Assembly (NCBI GenBank): GCA_025642065.1
Contig: JAODUP010001134.1
Span: 98,501-162,500, forward strand
Direction: 5' to 3'
Source: Paralvinella palmiformis
Taxonomy: Eukaryota; Annelida; Polychaeta; Terebellida; Alvinellidae
Length of the DNA: 64,000 nucleotides
The notes beneath the pieces are model-generated. The model did no database searches, was not told where the DNA came from, and saw only the letters and a list, made by a program, of their open reading frames with translations. Positions 32,704 to 43,440 of the stretch are shown here, piece by piece. The position numbers and the translations under genes are program-made. Position 1 is the first letter of the stretch, and the number at the start of each line of letters is the position of its first letter.

Positions 32704-33246
32704 CGTCTCTAGGATAATGGAATTTTAACCCCGTGACCGCGATTTTAATTCAAAATGTTTTATATTATTCGTCGTAAAATTCTACTTTAAATATGCGTAG
32801 ACTATATCGTTCTTTAGCGATATTATAACAAGATAATATCTAACATAGACCTATCCATGGTACTTTTCAATATTTACTCATAATTGGGTCAAAATCTCGT
32901 TGTGAATATGATCCTGACCTTGAATATGATCCCGACCGTGTTTGTTTTTATGGAAGCCAATTTCCGAACATGATTTCACATGCAAAGAATGATATCGATT
33001 TGCATACAATAAAACCATATTATCCATAAACAAGAAATCAAATCCGGGCTACCAGTAGAAATAAACGTTGATAGGAAAAGGGAAAAAATCTACATATTTT
33101 GTTTGTCGCCGAATTTGATTCTGGTAGATTCACGAATTCTATGTATAACACAAAAACAGCACACAAATCTACATAACATCTGTATTAGCCACATCTGGAT
33201 AAAAGTCACAGAATTTAAATAGGATCTATTTTATTTTCCTATTACT
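32704..33246. other. Non-coding, no feature recognised
   Basis: AT-rich; nothing supportable. Confidence 0.45.
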
Positions 33247-33456
33247 GGATGATGATGATGATGATGATGATTGATGATGATGATTGATGTTTTACAGCCA
33301 CTTTTGTGCACGAGGTAGGCTAAATGGGCCGAGCGACCTCCGAAGGTAATGAGGAGAAGTTAAAGACGAAACAACCTTCAGATATGCGGACGACGAGTTT
33401 CGAACACGGGTGGTAGTGATCCGTGGTCCAACACGCTATCACTAGACCACGGAGGC
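33247..33456 (-). mobile_element. SINE family 1 with long (ATC)n tail
   Basis: Minus strand: TGCCTCCGTGGTCTAGTGAT, AGCGTGTTGGACCACGGATC, B-box GTGTTCGAAACTC, body, then a tail of ATCATCATC units (33,247-33,290 on the plus strand as GATGAT). Confidence 0.9.
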
Positions 33457-34007
33457 AGGGGTTACAAACATGGGAATTGGAGTCGATGGATACCAAGCGA
33501 TACTTATTCAGCTACATATCATGGAAGAACAACGCAGAATGAAACACGAGACTTCTTCGAAAACATACGCTTCTACGGGGAAACTCGTCTTAATTTTGTA
33601 CCTGATGACCTGCGAGAATAAGAACAGAAAAAAGTACAAGGCCTTTATCGTGCTAGATGTTAGCAATCCTCGATGAAAACAAAAGCCACGAATTTATTGT
33701 AAAATTGTTTATCTAAAATTAGTCTGATTACCTTTCAAAATCATTGCACATTCTTCCAATTATAATGTTAAACATAATTAAATTTTACATTAACGACGTA
33801 TTAAATCTATATACGATTTTGCTGTAAACATAGAACGGTTTTAACAATCTCGGTTGGAAGGATTTCTGTTTACAGTTTGATACAACGTGATATTAGACCA
33901 GGATAACATGCCATAAATAACGGTGCGAAGATTCTACTTAATCGTCTACGTTATTTACACACGACACCGCTGGCGTTGTATTTTAAGCGGCGGTAAAATT
34001 GTAAACA
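33457..34007. other. Non-coding, no gene recognised
   Basis: A 68-residue frame begins right after the SINE (33,470-33,676) but has no recognised homology. Otherwise unremarkable. Confidence 0.4.
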
Positions 34008-34192
34008 TTGCTGTTTCGCGGCCACTTTCGTCCACAAAGTAGGCTAACCCCGGGCCGAGCGACCCCCAAAGGCAATGAGGCGAAGTGAAAGATGAAAAAA
34101 ACCTTCTGACATAGCCCAGCCGGGGTTTGAACCCAGGTGCTATAGAACTGTGGCCAACCGCGCTACCATACAGTCAAGCCACAGTGGCGCCC
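34008..34192 (-). mobile_element. SINE family 2
   Basis: Minus strand: GGGGCGCCACTGTGGCTTGA, GGTAGCGCGGTTGGCCACAG, B-box GGGTTCAAACCCCGG. The tail matches family 1 (TGGGGGTCGCTCGGCCC, AGCCTACTTTGTGGACGAAA). Different head, same 3' module. Confidence 0.85.
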
Positions 34193-34330
34193 CATTTTGA
34201 GCGGCAGTGTGGACGTTTAAGTCAAAAACCCAAAATAAATTCCTAACTTTTCTTTATATATTAAATACTCCGCGGTATATATTTCAATTAAAAAAAAATT
34301 GTAATAGAACTAGCTGTGTGATACTGAGGT

Positions 34331-34331
34331 A

Positions 34332-34372
<41 letters not shown>
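34331..34372. repeat. (TA)n microsatellite
   Basis: About 21 AT units. Confidence 0.95.
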
Positions 34373-34375
<3 letters not shown>

Positions 34376-34399
34376 CACGATTTACTGTTACTCAAATGC

Positions 34400-34583
34400 G
34401 GGCACCTCCGTGGTCTAGCGGTAGCGTGTTGGACCACAGATAACTACCACCTATGTTCGAATCTCGGCGTGGGCATATCTACAAGTTGTTTCGTCTGCGA
34501 CTTCGCCTCATTACCTTTGGAGGTCGCTCGGCCCATTTAGCCTACCTTGTGAACAAAAGTATCCGTAAAACATCAATCATCAT
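34400..34583 (+). mobile_element. SINE family 1 with 15-bp target duplication
   Basis: Full head, body and ATCAATCATCAT tail. The flanks CTGTTACTCAAATGC (34,385-34,399) and CTGTTACCCAAATGC (34,584-34,598) differ at one base, so this is a fairly recent insertion. Confidence 0.92.
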
Positions 34584-34730
34584 CTGTTACCCAAATGCCA
34601 AGTTATCGTATGAATAATACAGGTCATAAGGGGATCTTTAATGTGTTATTCACCTTTGCTATAGACAAATTGTTAAAGCAAAATATTTGTAAAATTTCGT
34701 ACTATTCCCATTGATACAATTCCTTATTAG

Positions 34731-34902
34731 CCTCCATGGTCTAACTGGTAGCGTGGTTGGCCACAGATCTATAACATCTGGGTTCAAACCCCGACCGGGC
34801 TATATCAGAGTGGTGTTTCATATTTCACTTCGCCTCATTACCTTTGGAGGTCGCTCGGCCCATTTAGCCTACCTTGTGCACAGAAGTGGCCGTAAAACAG
34901 CA
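34731..34902 (+). mobile_element. SINE family 2
   Basis: CCTCCATGGTCTAACTGGTA, GCGTGGTTGGCCACAG, B-box GGGTTCAAACCCCG, then GGTGTTTCATATTTCACTTC and the shared tail GGAGGTCGCTCGGCCCATTT, ending GTAAAACAGCATTTATT. Confidence 0.88.
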
Positions 34903-36034
34903 TTTATTAAAACTGTAGACGTGAGATTAATTATAATTGCGCTTACAAAGAAATTCAGATCCCGAGCAACAACGGGGTGCTATATATACACAAGACATTC
35001 TTTGTGAAAATTCAGTTCTATTCGTCGTCAACATGTGTGTGTGCTCGATTTGGTATAATGTCACCACTCTGTGTGTGCCAATATTCAGTACGGGTGTATG
35101 TATATTCTGTTGCACAAATAATGATAGCGAACTCAATATGATCCGCGTGAGCACAAATTGTCCATGAAATTTATATCAACAACAGAAAGCCCAATTTATG
35201 TACAACTTGAAAGGCTCAATAATAATGCCAAATAAAAGTCAGTGTTGTTAGAATCATCCAAAAATGGTTTCAGCTGCCAAAGAATCGCTTTAATTGTCCA
35301 AATTTACTTCACCTTGCGACAAGAGATTTTTGATAATGATACGTTCAATGCACTTAAAGGCAATCGAGTTATTTGTACTTCGATATTTTGGTACCGGCAC
35401 AAAGGTTGACGTCATCCACAAAGTTGGCACATTTTTTTGCACACAACTTTCAAGTAATATTTTGTTTACTTACTAGCCACGTAAGAAATACCTACTCCAT
35501 GTTTCATCTATCTAAAAAAACAAACTCCAGAGTAAATTAAAATGTGTAGAATTATTGCAATAAAATAGGATTTGACTAATTCCAAAGTGCGTTTATCCTC
35601 AAATTAAATCCGCATTCAATTTGGCTAAAACGTTGGGATCGGGATTGGTTAAGGTATGTGGCTCCATCTAGGGTAAGCATTCATTCGCTAGATGGCAGCA
35701 CCGTCTAATTCGCCTCAAATCGGCAACCAATCGAGTGGCAAACTCTCAAGTGTGTATATATATATTTATTGCACACACGCACACACACCAATCAATTGAG
35801 CAATTCGTGTATATGGAATATTGGTTTTTGATAATAAAAACACTATCAATTTTAGGCCAGAAAAGTCAAACATCAACAGACATTTGTCTTGCCGAGAAGT
35901 GCCATTCTTATCAACTTCAAAAGGCACACAAGAACAAACGTATTATAATAACCAACAAAAACGAATCCCTAACACATAATTCATTGGTCAGGCACACAAC
36001 TGGTCAATATCAACTATACCAATATAAGAGAGTC

Positions 36035-36035
<1 letters not shown>
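34903..36035. other. Non-coding, no gene recognised
   Basis: Contains a CRE palindrome TGACGTCA at 35,407-35,414. No exon or RNA gene seen. Confidence 0.45.

Positions 36036-36072
<37 letters not shown>
36036..36072. repeat. (TA)n microsatellite
   Basis: About 17 TA units flanked by TCAATTA/TAATTGA, an inverted pair. Confidence 0.95.
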
Positions 36073-36076
<4 letters not shown>

Positions 36077-36301
36077 GAAAGTCGCTTGTTTAGAATATTT
36101 GTCTTCTGAATATTTGTTTTCTTTACAGTATAGTTCATCCGGTCCTTTGTTTAAAGTGCATGTCACGAAGTTCAGTTGTGTCGATTATATTTTCTTATTT
36201 CCTATATATATATAGTCATTATTTTGATTATGGTTTTCAAATAACGATTTATTATAAACCGGAAGATTGAATTATCAAATATGCAGAATAGAAAGATCGT
36301 T

Positions 36302-36303
<2 letters not shown>

Positions 36304-36366
<63 letters not shown>
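36304..36366. repeat. (CT)n(AT)n composite microsatellite
   Basis: CT run directly joined to an AT run. It lies about 55 bp downstream of the stop of the 181-residue minus-strand ORF. Confidence 0.95.
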
Positions 36367-36367
<1 letters not shown>

Positions 36368-36419
36368 TTCGGGGACCGGTTTACATAACCCAGGGGATTC
36401 TCTCCACACCTGATCCAGT

Positions 36420-36965
36420 TTACATATTCTGCGGCACATTCTCTATCGGTACCCAGTTGTCCCGCGGGTCAACATTCCTGTGGTCGTAGAGCGACCTCAG
36501 GGTGGCGGGTTCGTAGGACGACGTGCCCCACCTATGCACCCAGTCGCCACTTCCGTGCATCGAGTCGTAGGTGCTGGGTCCGACCCTGGCCCAGGCACCC
36601 TGGAGGTTGGAGTAGGTGCCCACACCGCGGTCGATGGTCGCGCCCGGCGTGTTGAAGTTCCCATTAGCCCAGAGTCCCTGTCGGTCGGATTCGTAGTCCC
36701 GGCTGACGTTGGTGAATTCCCCGCGGAGGTTCTTCGGCACGTTCGACATGGACATGATGCCGCAGGGATGTTCCGGGTCGTGGACCAGTGCGATCGATTG
36801 GCGATCCTTGGGCAGCTGATCCGGTCTGATCCGTCTGGCATTCGTCAGGCTCCTATATGGCGTCGACTGGGAGAATGACTTCTGGAAGGTGGATCCCTGT
36901 TGCCAGGTCAAGCCATAGGTACTATTTGTTGTCTCGTAGGTGTCGAATGGCCTCTCCGTCTCCAT
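36420..36965 (-). CDS. Unidentified 181-residue protein, single exon
   Basis: The minus strand is open from an ATG at 36,965 (context gtaatcATGG) to a TAA at 36,422-36,420. The block is clearly richer in GC than the AT-rich sequence on both sides. The protein begins METERPFDTYETTNSTYG and is hydrophilic, with many Tyr, Trp, Asn, Pro and Arg. Other parts read STPYRSLTNARRIRPDQLPK, VHDPEHPCGIMSM and YEPATLRSLYDHRN. There is no signal peptide, membrane segment or coiled coil. Upstream of the ATG, ttactattattag is a good acceptor, so a 5' non-coding exon is likely. The overlapping plus-strand frame is Arg/Val-rich and less plausible. The composition is loosely like small axonemal (microtubule inner) proteins, but I cannot name a family. 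It is likely a real gene of unknown function. Confidence 0.65.
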   Translation of the reverse strand: METERPFDTYETTNSTYGLTWQQGSTFQKSFSQSTPYRSLTNARRIRPDQLPKDRQSIALVHDPEHPCGIMSMSNVPKNLRGEFTNVSRDYESDRQGLWANGNFNTPGATIDRGVGTYSNLQGAWARVGPSTYDSMHGSGDWVHRWGTSSYEPATLRSLYDHRNVDPRDNWVPIENVPQNM

Positions 36966-37056
36966 GATTACGCCAATAATCTTCAACTCTAATAATAGTA
37001 AAAATAAAAAATTAATGTCCAATATTATTTTTGAAAAAATATTCTTGCTTCTTTCA

Positions 37057-37057
<1 letters not shown>

Positions 37058-37100
<43 letters not shown>

Positions 37101-37510
37101 ACTATTTGTTATTGCCCTGGTACTTCTGCTATTTCAACCGCTACCTACTACTACTACTACTACTACTGCTGCTGCTGCTACTATTGTTGCTGTTGCTGCT
37201 GTGACAACAACGATAACAATAACAAAGTTGCTATCGTATATAGATTATGCATTTATTGCTTTTATTCCTGATGATGGTAATTATTGCTAGAATAAAGGTC
37301 ATAGTTGAAAAGATGGTGCCCTTCTTGGTGATGGTAGAGGTGATGATGGTGATAGTAGTGATGATGATTATGACGATGATGACAATAATATAAACTAATA
37401 AATAATGCTAACGGTATTTTACTTGTTGGTGTTGAAGAGAAGATAATGATGATTATGAATTTCTGAAGTGATGATGATGATGATGATGATGCTGATGATG
37501 ATAAACATCA
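37058..37510. repeat. Microsatellite cluster: (CA)n, (CTA/CTG)n, (GAT)n
   Basis: (CA)n at 37,059-37,099, CTA then CTG triplets at 37,142-37,200, and GATGAT-rich sequence at 37,330-37,380 and 37,470-37,503. Confidence 0.9.
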
Positions 37511-37832
37511 CAAGATGTAATGGAGTACAAAACTTTTAAACTCTTTTAAGACACCCGATACTAACATAATGTACACATATATCCATTATTTAACTCCACA
37601 TTTTAAACATTTTCGACCTACAATAAATGATCTCGTTTGACCGAGAAACGTTTGTAACCTCTACAGCCATTGGTCCAAAATTAGGTCAGACTTATTAAAA
37701 TTAACCACTCAGACTCAATGTTTATGAACTACACCAAGCGCATCAAAATTGAGCTGATTTAAACTGAGGAACTGGAAAGCAATCAGGCTTATGGATAACC
37801 CTGTTGTGAAACTGGTAGAGTGGATGGCCAGA
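37511..37832. other. Non-coding; partial duplicate near 39.1 kb
   Basis: 37,630-37,730 (TCTCGTTTGACCGAGAAACG, TAGGTCAGACTTATTAAAAT) is similar in block order to 39,170-39,290 (CTCGTTTGACCTAGTAACGC, TAGGTCAGATATGTAACATT), so the two are old repeat copies or a local duplication. Confidence 0.5.
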
Positions 37833-38013
37833 GACCGGTGTCTAACGGTAGCGTGTTGGATCACAGATCACTACCACCGGTGTTCAAATCTCGGCGTGGG
37901 CATATCTAAAGGGTGTTTCATCTTTGATTTCGCTTCAGTGCCTTTGGAGGTCGCTTGGCCCATTTAGCCTACCATATGCACAAAAGTGGCCGTAAAACAT
38001 CAATCATCAATCA
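37833..38013 (+). mobile_element. SINE family 1
   Basis: GACCGGTGTCTAACGGTAGC, GTGTTGGATCACAGATCACT, B-box GTGTTCAAATCTCGG, full body, tail CATCAATCATCAATCA. Confidence 0.88.
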
Positions 38014-38051
38014 CCTTAGTATGAAAGCCGTAAATCACCAATTAAAAACAA

Positions 38052-38212
38052 GTGTCTCCATGCCCTCTACCACAGTTAACTACAGACCTAGCACCTGGGT
38101 TCAAACACCGGCCGGGTTATATCTGTAGGGTGGTTCATCTTTCATTTCACCTCATTATCTCTGGAGTTTGTTTGGCCTAAATGCACAGAACTGGCCGCAA
38201 ATTAGCAACATT
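38052..38212 (+). mobile_element. SINE family 2, diverged
   Basis: GTGTCTCCATGCCCTCTACC, B-box GGGTTCAAACACCGGCCGG, GTAGGGTGGTTCATCTTTC and a decayed tail GCACAGAACTGGCCGCAAAT. Confidence 0.75.
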
Positions 38213-38285
38213 TTAGCAATTAAAAAAACAAAGACGCTAATGTTAAACCCACATTGGTGAGCAAATTTGCTAGGCCAATTTGGGT

Positions 38286-38430
38286 GTGTGGTCGGGAACA
38301 GCCCCGTAGAACCCGAGTTCGAATCCCGTTTGAAGAGCGTTTCATTTTTCATTTCACATCAGCTCTTGAATTTCGGAGATTACTTGTCATTTAGCCTACC
38401 ACGTGCATACAATCGGTCGAAAAAACAACA
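38286..38430 (+). mobile_element. SINE family 2-like, degenerate
   Basis: B-box GAGTTCGAATCCCG, then GAGCGTTTCATTTTTCATTT and CATTTAGCCTACCACGTGCA. The head is not preserved. Confidence 0.6.
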
Positions 38431-38759
38431 TACACATTACCATTTGAGTTAGTAGATACTTCGATAGCGCAGCTGGCAACAAGTTGCGCTGTAGACATCA
38501 AGGTTCCGAGATCGAAATGAAATTTTGGCTCCATCTGTGGATTGTTGCTTTTTTCGAAGTAAATTTTGTGTTGATGATGACATTTCCCTAACAGGTCATA
38601 CCCCGGCCATATGACCGAGAAAGAATACCGGTTAAAATAACTCCCACTCACGCACCCAATTCCTGACTGATTAACTGACTCACTCACTTACTCACTCGGT
38701 TACTCATGGTGATTGCAATGATAACAATAATTACGAGCGTATATTTAGGAAGAAATGGA
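38431..38759. other. Possible further tRNA-like fragment, otherwise nothing
   Basis: CGATAGCGCAGCTGGCAACA at 38,461-38,480 looks like a decayed tRNA A-box half. No complete element or gene. Confidence 0.3.
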
Positions 38760-38876
38760 CCAAGAAATCTCCCGAGAGAATGAAATGAAATGCAAGATGA
38801 AAGAGCCCTCAAATATGGGTGGGGGGTGATTTGAACTGCAGTATATATGGCTACCGGTTCGAACAAGGAGATGCCC
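38760..38876 (-). mobile_element. Degenerate tRNA-headed SINE
   Basis: Minus strand: GGCATCTCCTTGTTCGAACC, B-box-like CAGTTCAAATCACC, then GAGGGCTCTTTCATCTTGCA. Old copy. Confidence 0.5.
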
Positions 38877-38940
38877 TGCAGTGATGCTGCTGATAATAAA
38901 AAAATGGATTATTTATTGATCTCCGCTGATGGCATCGTTC

Positions 38941-39008
38941 TTGCTGATGGTGGTGGTGATGATGATGATGATGATGAAGAAGACGCCGGTGATGGTAGTA
39001 ATGATGAT
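38941..39008. repeat. (GGTGAT/GAT)n triplet repeat
   Basis: GATGGTGGTGGTGATGATGA continuing in GAT units. Confidence 0.85.
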
Positions 39009-39307
39009 AAAAGAGTGTCCCAATTAATTGATCTATAATAAATACAACAAGTGGCAACGGAATGAACGCCATTTAGCAGTGTACAGACACTCGATTTGTA
39101 CTATCATAATGTACAAATCTAACTAAAGTTTAATCATTTAAACATTAAACCGTTTAGACGTGCCACAAAATCAACTCGTTTGACCTAGTAACGCTTGTAA
39201 CGTCAACAGCTAATGGTCGAAAATTAGGTCAGATATGTAACATTAACCATTCAGAATGAGCGTTATATAACCAACGCCAAGCGTATCAAATTGGAACAAA
39301 TATTAGA

Positions 39308-39360
39308 TGGCTCCTGCTAGTAAGGGCGCTTTACTAAATATACATTATTATTAATATTAT
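39308..39360 (-). repeat. TTTAATAAAG dispersed repeat, inverted copy
   Basis: GGCTCCTGCTAGTAAGGGCG then CTTTACTAAATATACATTAT, the reverse complement of the start of the 18.1-kb copy. Confidence 0.7.
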
Positions 39361-39477
39361 TATTATCCCCATTTAATACGATTGTCATTCAATGCTATCG
39401 GAGATTGCCTGTATCCACTTAGCTTACGATTAGCATAAGAGTGCCCATAATGTTGATTTTTAAAATCGATCACGCTC

Positions 39478-39566
39478 AAGCTGTTCACATGGACACGCTC
39501 GCACTTTGTAGCTAACAAAGCTCTCGAGATCAAATCCCAGCGTCAACGCTGTCTGTGGCATGTTTC
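39478..39566 (+). mobile_element. Degenerate tRNA-headed SINE
   Basis: CACTTTGTAGCTAACAAAGC, B-box-like GAGATCAAATCCCAGCG, then GTGGCATGTTTCATCATTC. Confidence 0.4.
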
Positions 39567-40326
39567 ATCATTCAGTGAGCAGCTTTTCGGTCTGACTATC
39601 GTATTTTCCTAGTGACTAATACCCCTTCGGCTATACGTCCCAGATGCCACTCATCATCACTGAGGGTAAACAAAATACTCAGTAATTCCTTACTCGTATA
39701 GAACTCTATAGCCTCATTAGAAGACTATAATCGAATTGCAGATGCTATAGAGGGGAGCAACTTCCCCTAAACAATTCTCGGTCTTTTATTCTGAATGATT
39801 GGACCAACACAATATGAAAATAATGAGGCAAACATGGATATATTCTATGTGGATCCTTACCTTAAACAGTAAACAACATACTGATTTGGAATGACAAGAA
39901 TGACATTGGTGTATTTGATCTATAGATTTTGTTTTGTACTACAAAAAACAACATGTTTATACGACTTCTCTTGTATGTATACCTGCTTGCTGAAAATATT
40001 CTATGGAACTGAAGACATTATATAATGATATGAAAATAAAAAAAAAATGGCCAAAGTCGAGGAATTAAGTCTAGTTCGGGTTGATGCTATACAAAAGCAG
40101 CGTAACCAATCTAAAGTGGTTCTCTCTTAGTTAATAAAGCAGACTACTCCGTGTGCATCTGATTCGTAATGTACGGCGTCTAACTAACAAATAATGTCCC
40201 ACTGGCATACAGTATTGTTCGAAGCCATTTAAAACCTCGACAGGTTGTTATATAATAGAGAGAGAGAGAGAGAGAGAGCAATTTACGTTTCGAAAAGGTA
40301 AAAGGAGATGCATTCAGCTGACTTTG

Positions 40327-40377
<51 letters not shown>

Positions 40378-40719
40378 CATATGAGTTGGTAGTGTTGCGG
40401 CACTGGCACAGAGTGCCAAAACCTGTACATCAATAAACCTATCCATCCATAAACCTATATCCATCCACAAATCTATACACCCATAAACTTAACCTCTACG
40501 AATCGCCAACACATAATCATTACATATGGATGATTCATCAGACCGTAGAAGCCAGATAGGGAAAGCCTTTCGAGCTTAGTCAATCTATAAAAATTCAACA
40601 AAGTCTACCCTGATATAACTGCGAACTTTCCGACTTGAGTTCGAATTCGATTCACATCTATTTTGATGTGACTGGCTACAAACAAAACGTTCGCCTGCTC
40701 GCATCAGGATTCGCCAATT
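39567..40719. other. Non-coding with two microsatellites
   Basis: (GA)n at 40,257-40,279 and (TA)n(TG)n at 40,329-40,367. No gene recognised. Confidence 0.45.
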
Positions 40720-40960
40720 TAACTAGATGCCGCATATTCTTGTAAAACTGATATCTGCAATTTATTTCCACACACGTTTCAACAAACAACAATTCCACGT
40801 GAGTCATTTGCCCGTCTGAGCAAACTTATACTCTCACCCAGTGAACTCGGACTGAGACATTCCCTTATTGATGAAAAGGTCAAAGCACCTTTCCTACGAT
40901 ACCTTCAAGAGGCACTTGAAATCTCCGATGAATCACCCAAGTTACTACAGATTCTGGTGT

Positions 40961-40966
<6 letters not shown>
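40720..40966 (+). other. ATG-less open stretch, coding status unknown
   Basis: One plus frame is open from a TAA near 40,718 into the CT microsatellite, about 80 codons, including RESFARLSKLILSPSELGL then HSLIDEKVKAPFLRYLQEAL. It looks protein-like but has no start, no clear acceptor and no recognised family. It may be a chance frame or an exon cut by the microsatellite. Confidence 0.2.

Positions 40967-41023
<57 letters not shown>
40967..41023. repeat. (CT)n(AT)n composite microsatellite
   Basis: CT run directly joined to AT run, the same order as 36,304-36,366. Confidence 0.95.
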
Positions 41024-41028
<5 letters not shown>

Positions 41029-41979
41029 GAACTGGTTCAAATTACAAATATTTATACATTTATAAAAAGCTGCACGTCCACAAATTCATTCATCCATAAA
41101 CCAAAACATACATAAATTTACAGATTATCAATATGTCTGGGCAACTCTTCAGTATGTGGGTAAACAAACCATTAACTCTTCGTACGTGCCCAAAATAAAA
41201 AAAAATACACGAGGACTAAATAAAATTATTAGCATTATTATTTAAAATATTATCATTATTGAGAGAGCGTGTGTGTGAGTATGTGTCGGGGTTTGTGGGT
41301 GCTGTTTACCTGCCTACCAGCTATACGACACTTTACAATACACGCGTACAAGAGCTTTAAACAGATCAACGCGTCCAATGAGAAGACGACGATAATACAG
41401 AACAAGACGTGACCGATTATGGGCCAGACATAGCCGTAGTTCTTGGGCGCCGAAAGTGTACCGTGGCCGTCGTAATATTAGCGCTAATTGGTATAATTTC
41501 GTTGTGATTATTGTGGCGGCCCTCGAATGGACCCACATCTCTCTCTCTCTCGACTAAAGGAATAAAATCTAGTCACGATAGGCATCCGTAGAGTCTACCG
41601 TTCAATAGAATCGACACTACCAACAAAAATAACAACAACGAAACACAACACGCAATACTGACGCAATGAATGACCAATTGTGTGATCATCAAGAACATAA
41701 TATCAATTGATACTTACCGACTTTATTATTAAATAGCTCTCGTTCACTTATTCTCCTTATTATGATGATTATTATTAGATATAGAATTAGATTCACGAGT
41801 AGCTGTACGCCGCTGCTAAGGTGTGCGTGTTTAGTTAGATACGTCCTTCACCTTGGTGCACCATGTAAACAAATGATCGTTTGTTCTCAGTATTGATCGA
41901 TTTCATTTGGGTACTGCATTGAAATAGACGGCAATACGTATATCAAGTATCGGCTAGGAGTACACCAATACAAATGATC
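41024..41979. other. Non-coding; GC-rich island 41,313-41,540
   Basis: The island contains several frames on both strands, none with a convincing start and splice context. One plus frame encodes an acidic run followed by the hydrophobic CTVAVVILALIGIISL and a stop. See findings. Confidence 0.35.
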
Positions 41980-41980
41980 T

Positions 41981-42016
<36 letters not shown>

Positions 42017-42152
42017 AAGAACATACACACGCGCGCACTCACGCGTCCGCGCGTACAGAGAAAGAGATTAAACGTCTCAGCATATTTATTCAGTACCCTG
42101 ATGATTCTTTGAGAGGCTGTTTTCATGATTCTTGATTCACACACACAGTACA

Positions 42153-42183
<31 letters not shown>

Positions 42184-42362
42184 GAGCGCGCGTTTCGTTT
42201 CGATCTACGTGATAAAAATCAGATCTGCTGGAATTCGGTATAAACAAATTTCCTTAAATAGCCGGATGGGCATTATTTGAAGATAACAACTATTAGAATA
42301 ATATATATATATATATATATATAGGACGTGTGTGTGTGTGTTCGTCTCTCTCTCTCTCTCTG

Positions 42363-42407
<45 letters not shown>

Positions 42408-42412
42408 ATACA
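41980..42412. repeat. Microsatellite cluster
   Basis: (TA)n at 41,981-42,018, (CA)n(CG)n at 42,149-42,184, (TA)n at 42,300-42,323, (TG)n then (TC)n at 42,329-42,396 and (TG)n to 42,408. Confidence 0.9.
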
Positions 42413-42914
42413 AGCTATTTGTGTGACACTGAGAAATTAAGAAATTCAACATAAAATTATAAAGCCTGACGGGGTGTAGCATAGAAAATAGTCTGAATAT
42501 CAATATAATTTCACGCACGCGTTACACCCAAGAGCGTGTGACACACACACACACACAGTGACACACACCTTTTAGACCTATGGCTCACCCACTTCTCTCA
42601 ACACAGCTGTTGCAAGAAAACGTAGTGCTATAAAACGATATCATTTAAGTAAACAACGTTTTATGCATCAAAGTGCATACGGTATGGGTGGAACGGTATA
42701 AGGATTATAACTTATTAAGTTTACCACACCTTAAACATATTGATGCATACGTATACGCCGCGGCATGTGTGCAGTATACGAGTGTAGGTTAGTTTAATAA
42801 TTATGCCCCTTTAATAAATAAATCAAATAATTAAGTACTGTGCTTTTAGTTTGGGATAGGCATACAATAAATTCCTATTTAATTTAATCGTACGCGCATT
42901 TGTGGGCACCCCCC

Positions 42915-42962
<48 letters not shown>

Positions 42963-43440
42963 TTATATATATATATATATATATATAATTAATTTCATTC
43001 CTTATACATGTATGTGGTATTCATTTTGTGCAATTTTAAGATAGTATTAGATTATAATGTTTAGGTAACATAACTGCAGAGAGTATGTTATCACGAATTC
43101 ATTCGTTTCATTGGATCTGAAGCATATTCGACCCACGCCCCTTTTAAGGCATTTGAGATAATTGGGGAAAACGGCCGCTGCAAACAACCAAGGTTAAACT
43201 CAAGACGGGCACAAAGTGTAGTAATTTGTTATTATTTCTCCTAATCACTGAATTCACACTAAAATGACATTATGTCGTCCACCATTTTGTTACATTATTA
43301 ATTTTGTGTGGATGATTTCATACATGCCATTTTGCTTATGTTGGCTGAATCACATTTGTCCAGATATTAGGTCACCCAGTGACATACTTAGAACGGATGA
43401 CGTATTCGCCATGTTCTAAGCGGCTTCTTAGTCAGCTTCG
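42413..43440. other. Upstream of TSC22D, no gene seen
   Basis: Contains (TA)n(TG)n(TA)n at 42,915-42,987 and scattered palindromic bases. It probably includes part of the TSC22D upstream region. Confidence 0.5.

Noticed and set aside
36480..36878. 132-residue plus-strand ORF opposite the 181-residue gene
   Set aside because: Arg/Val/Gly-rich antisense shadow of the GC-rich minus-strand frame.
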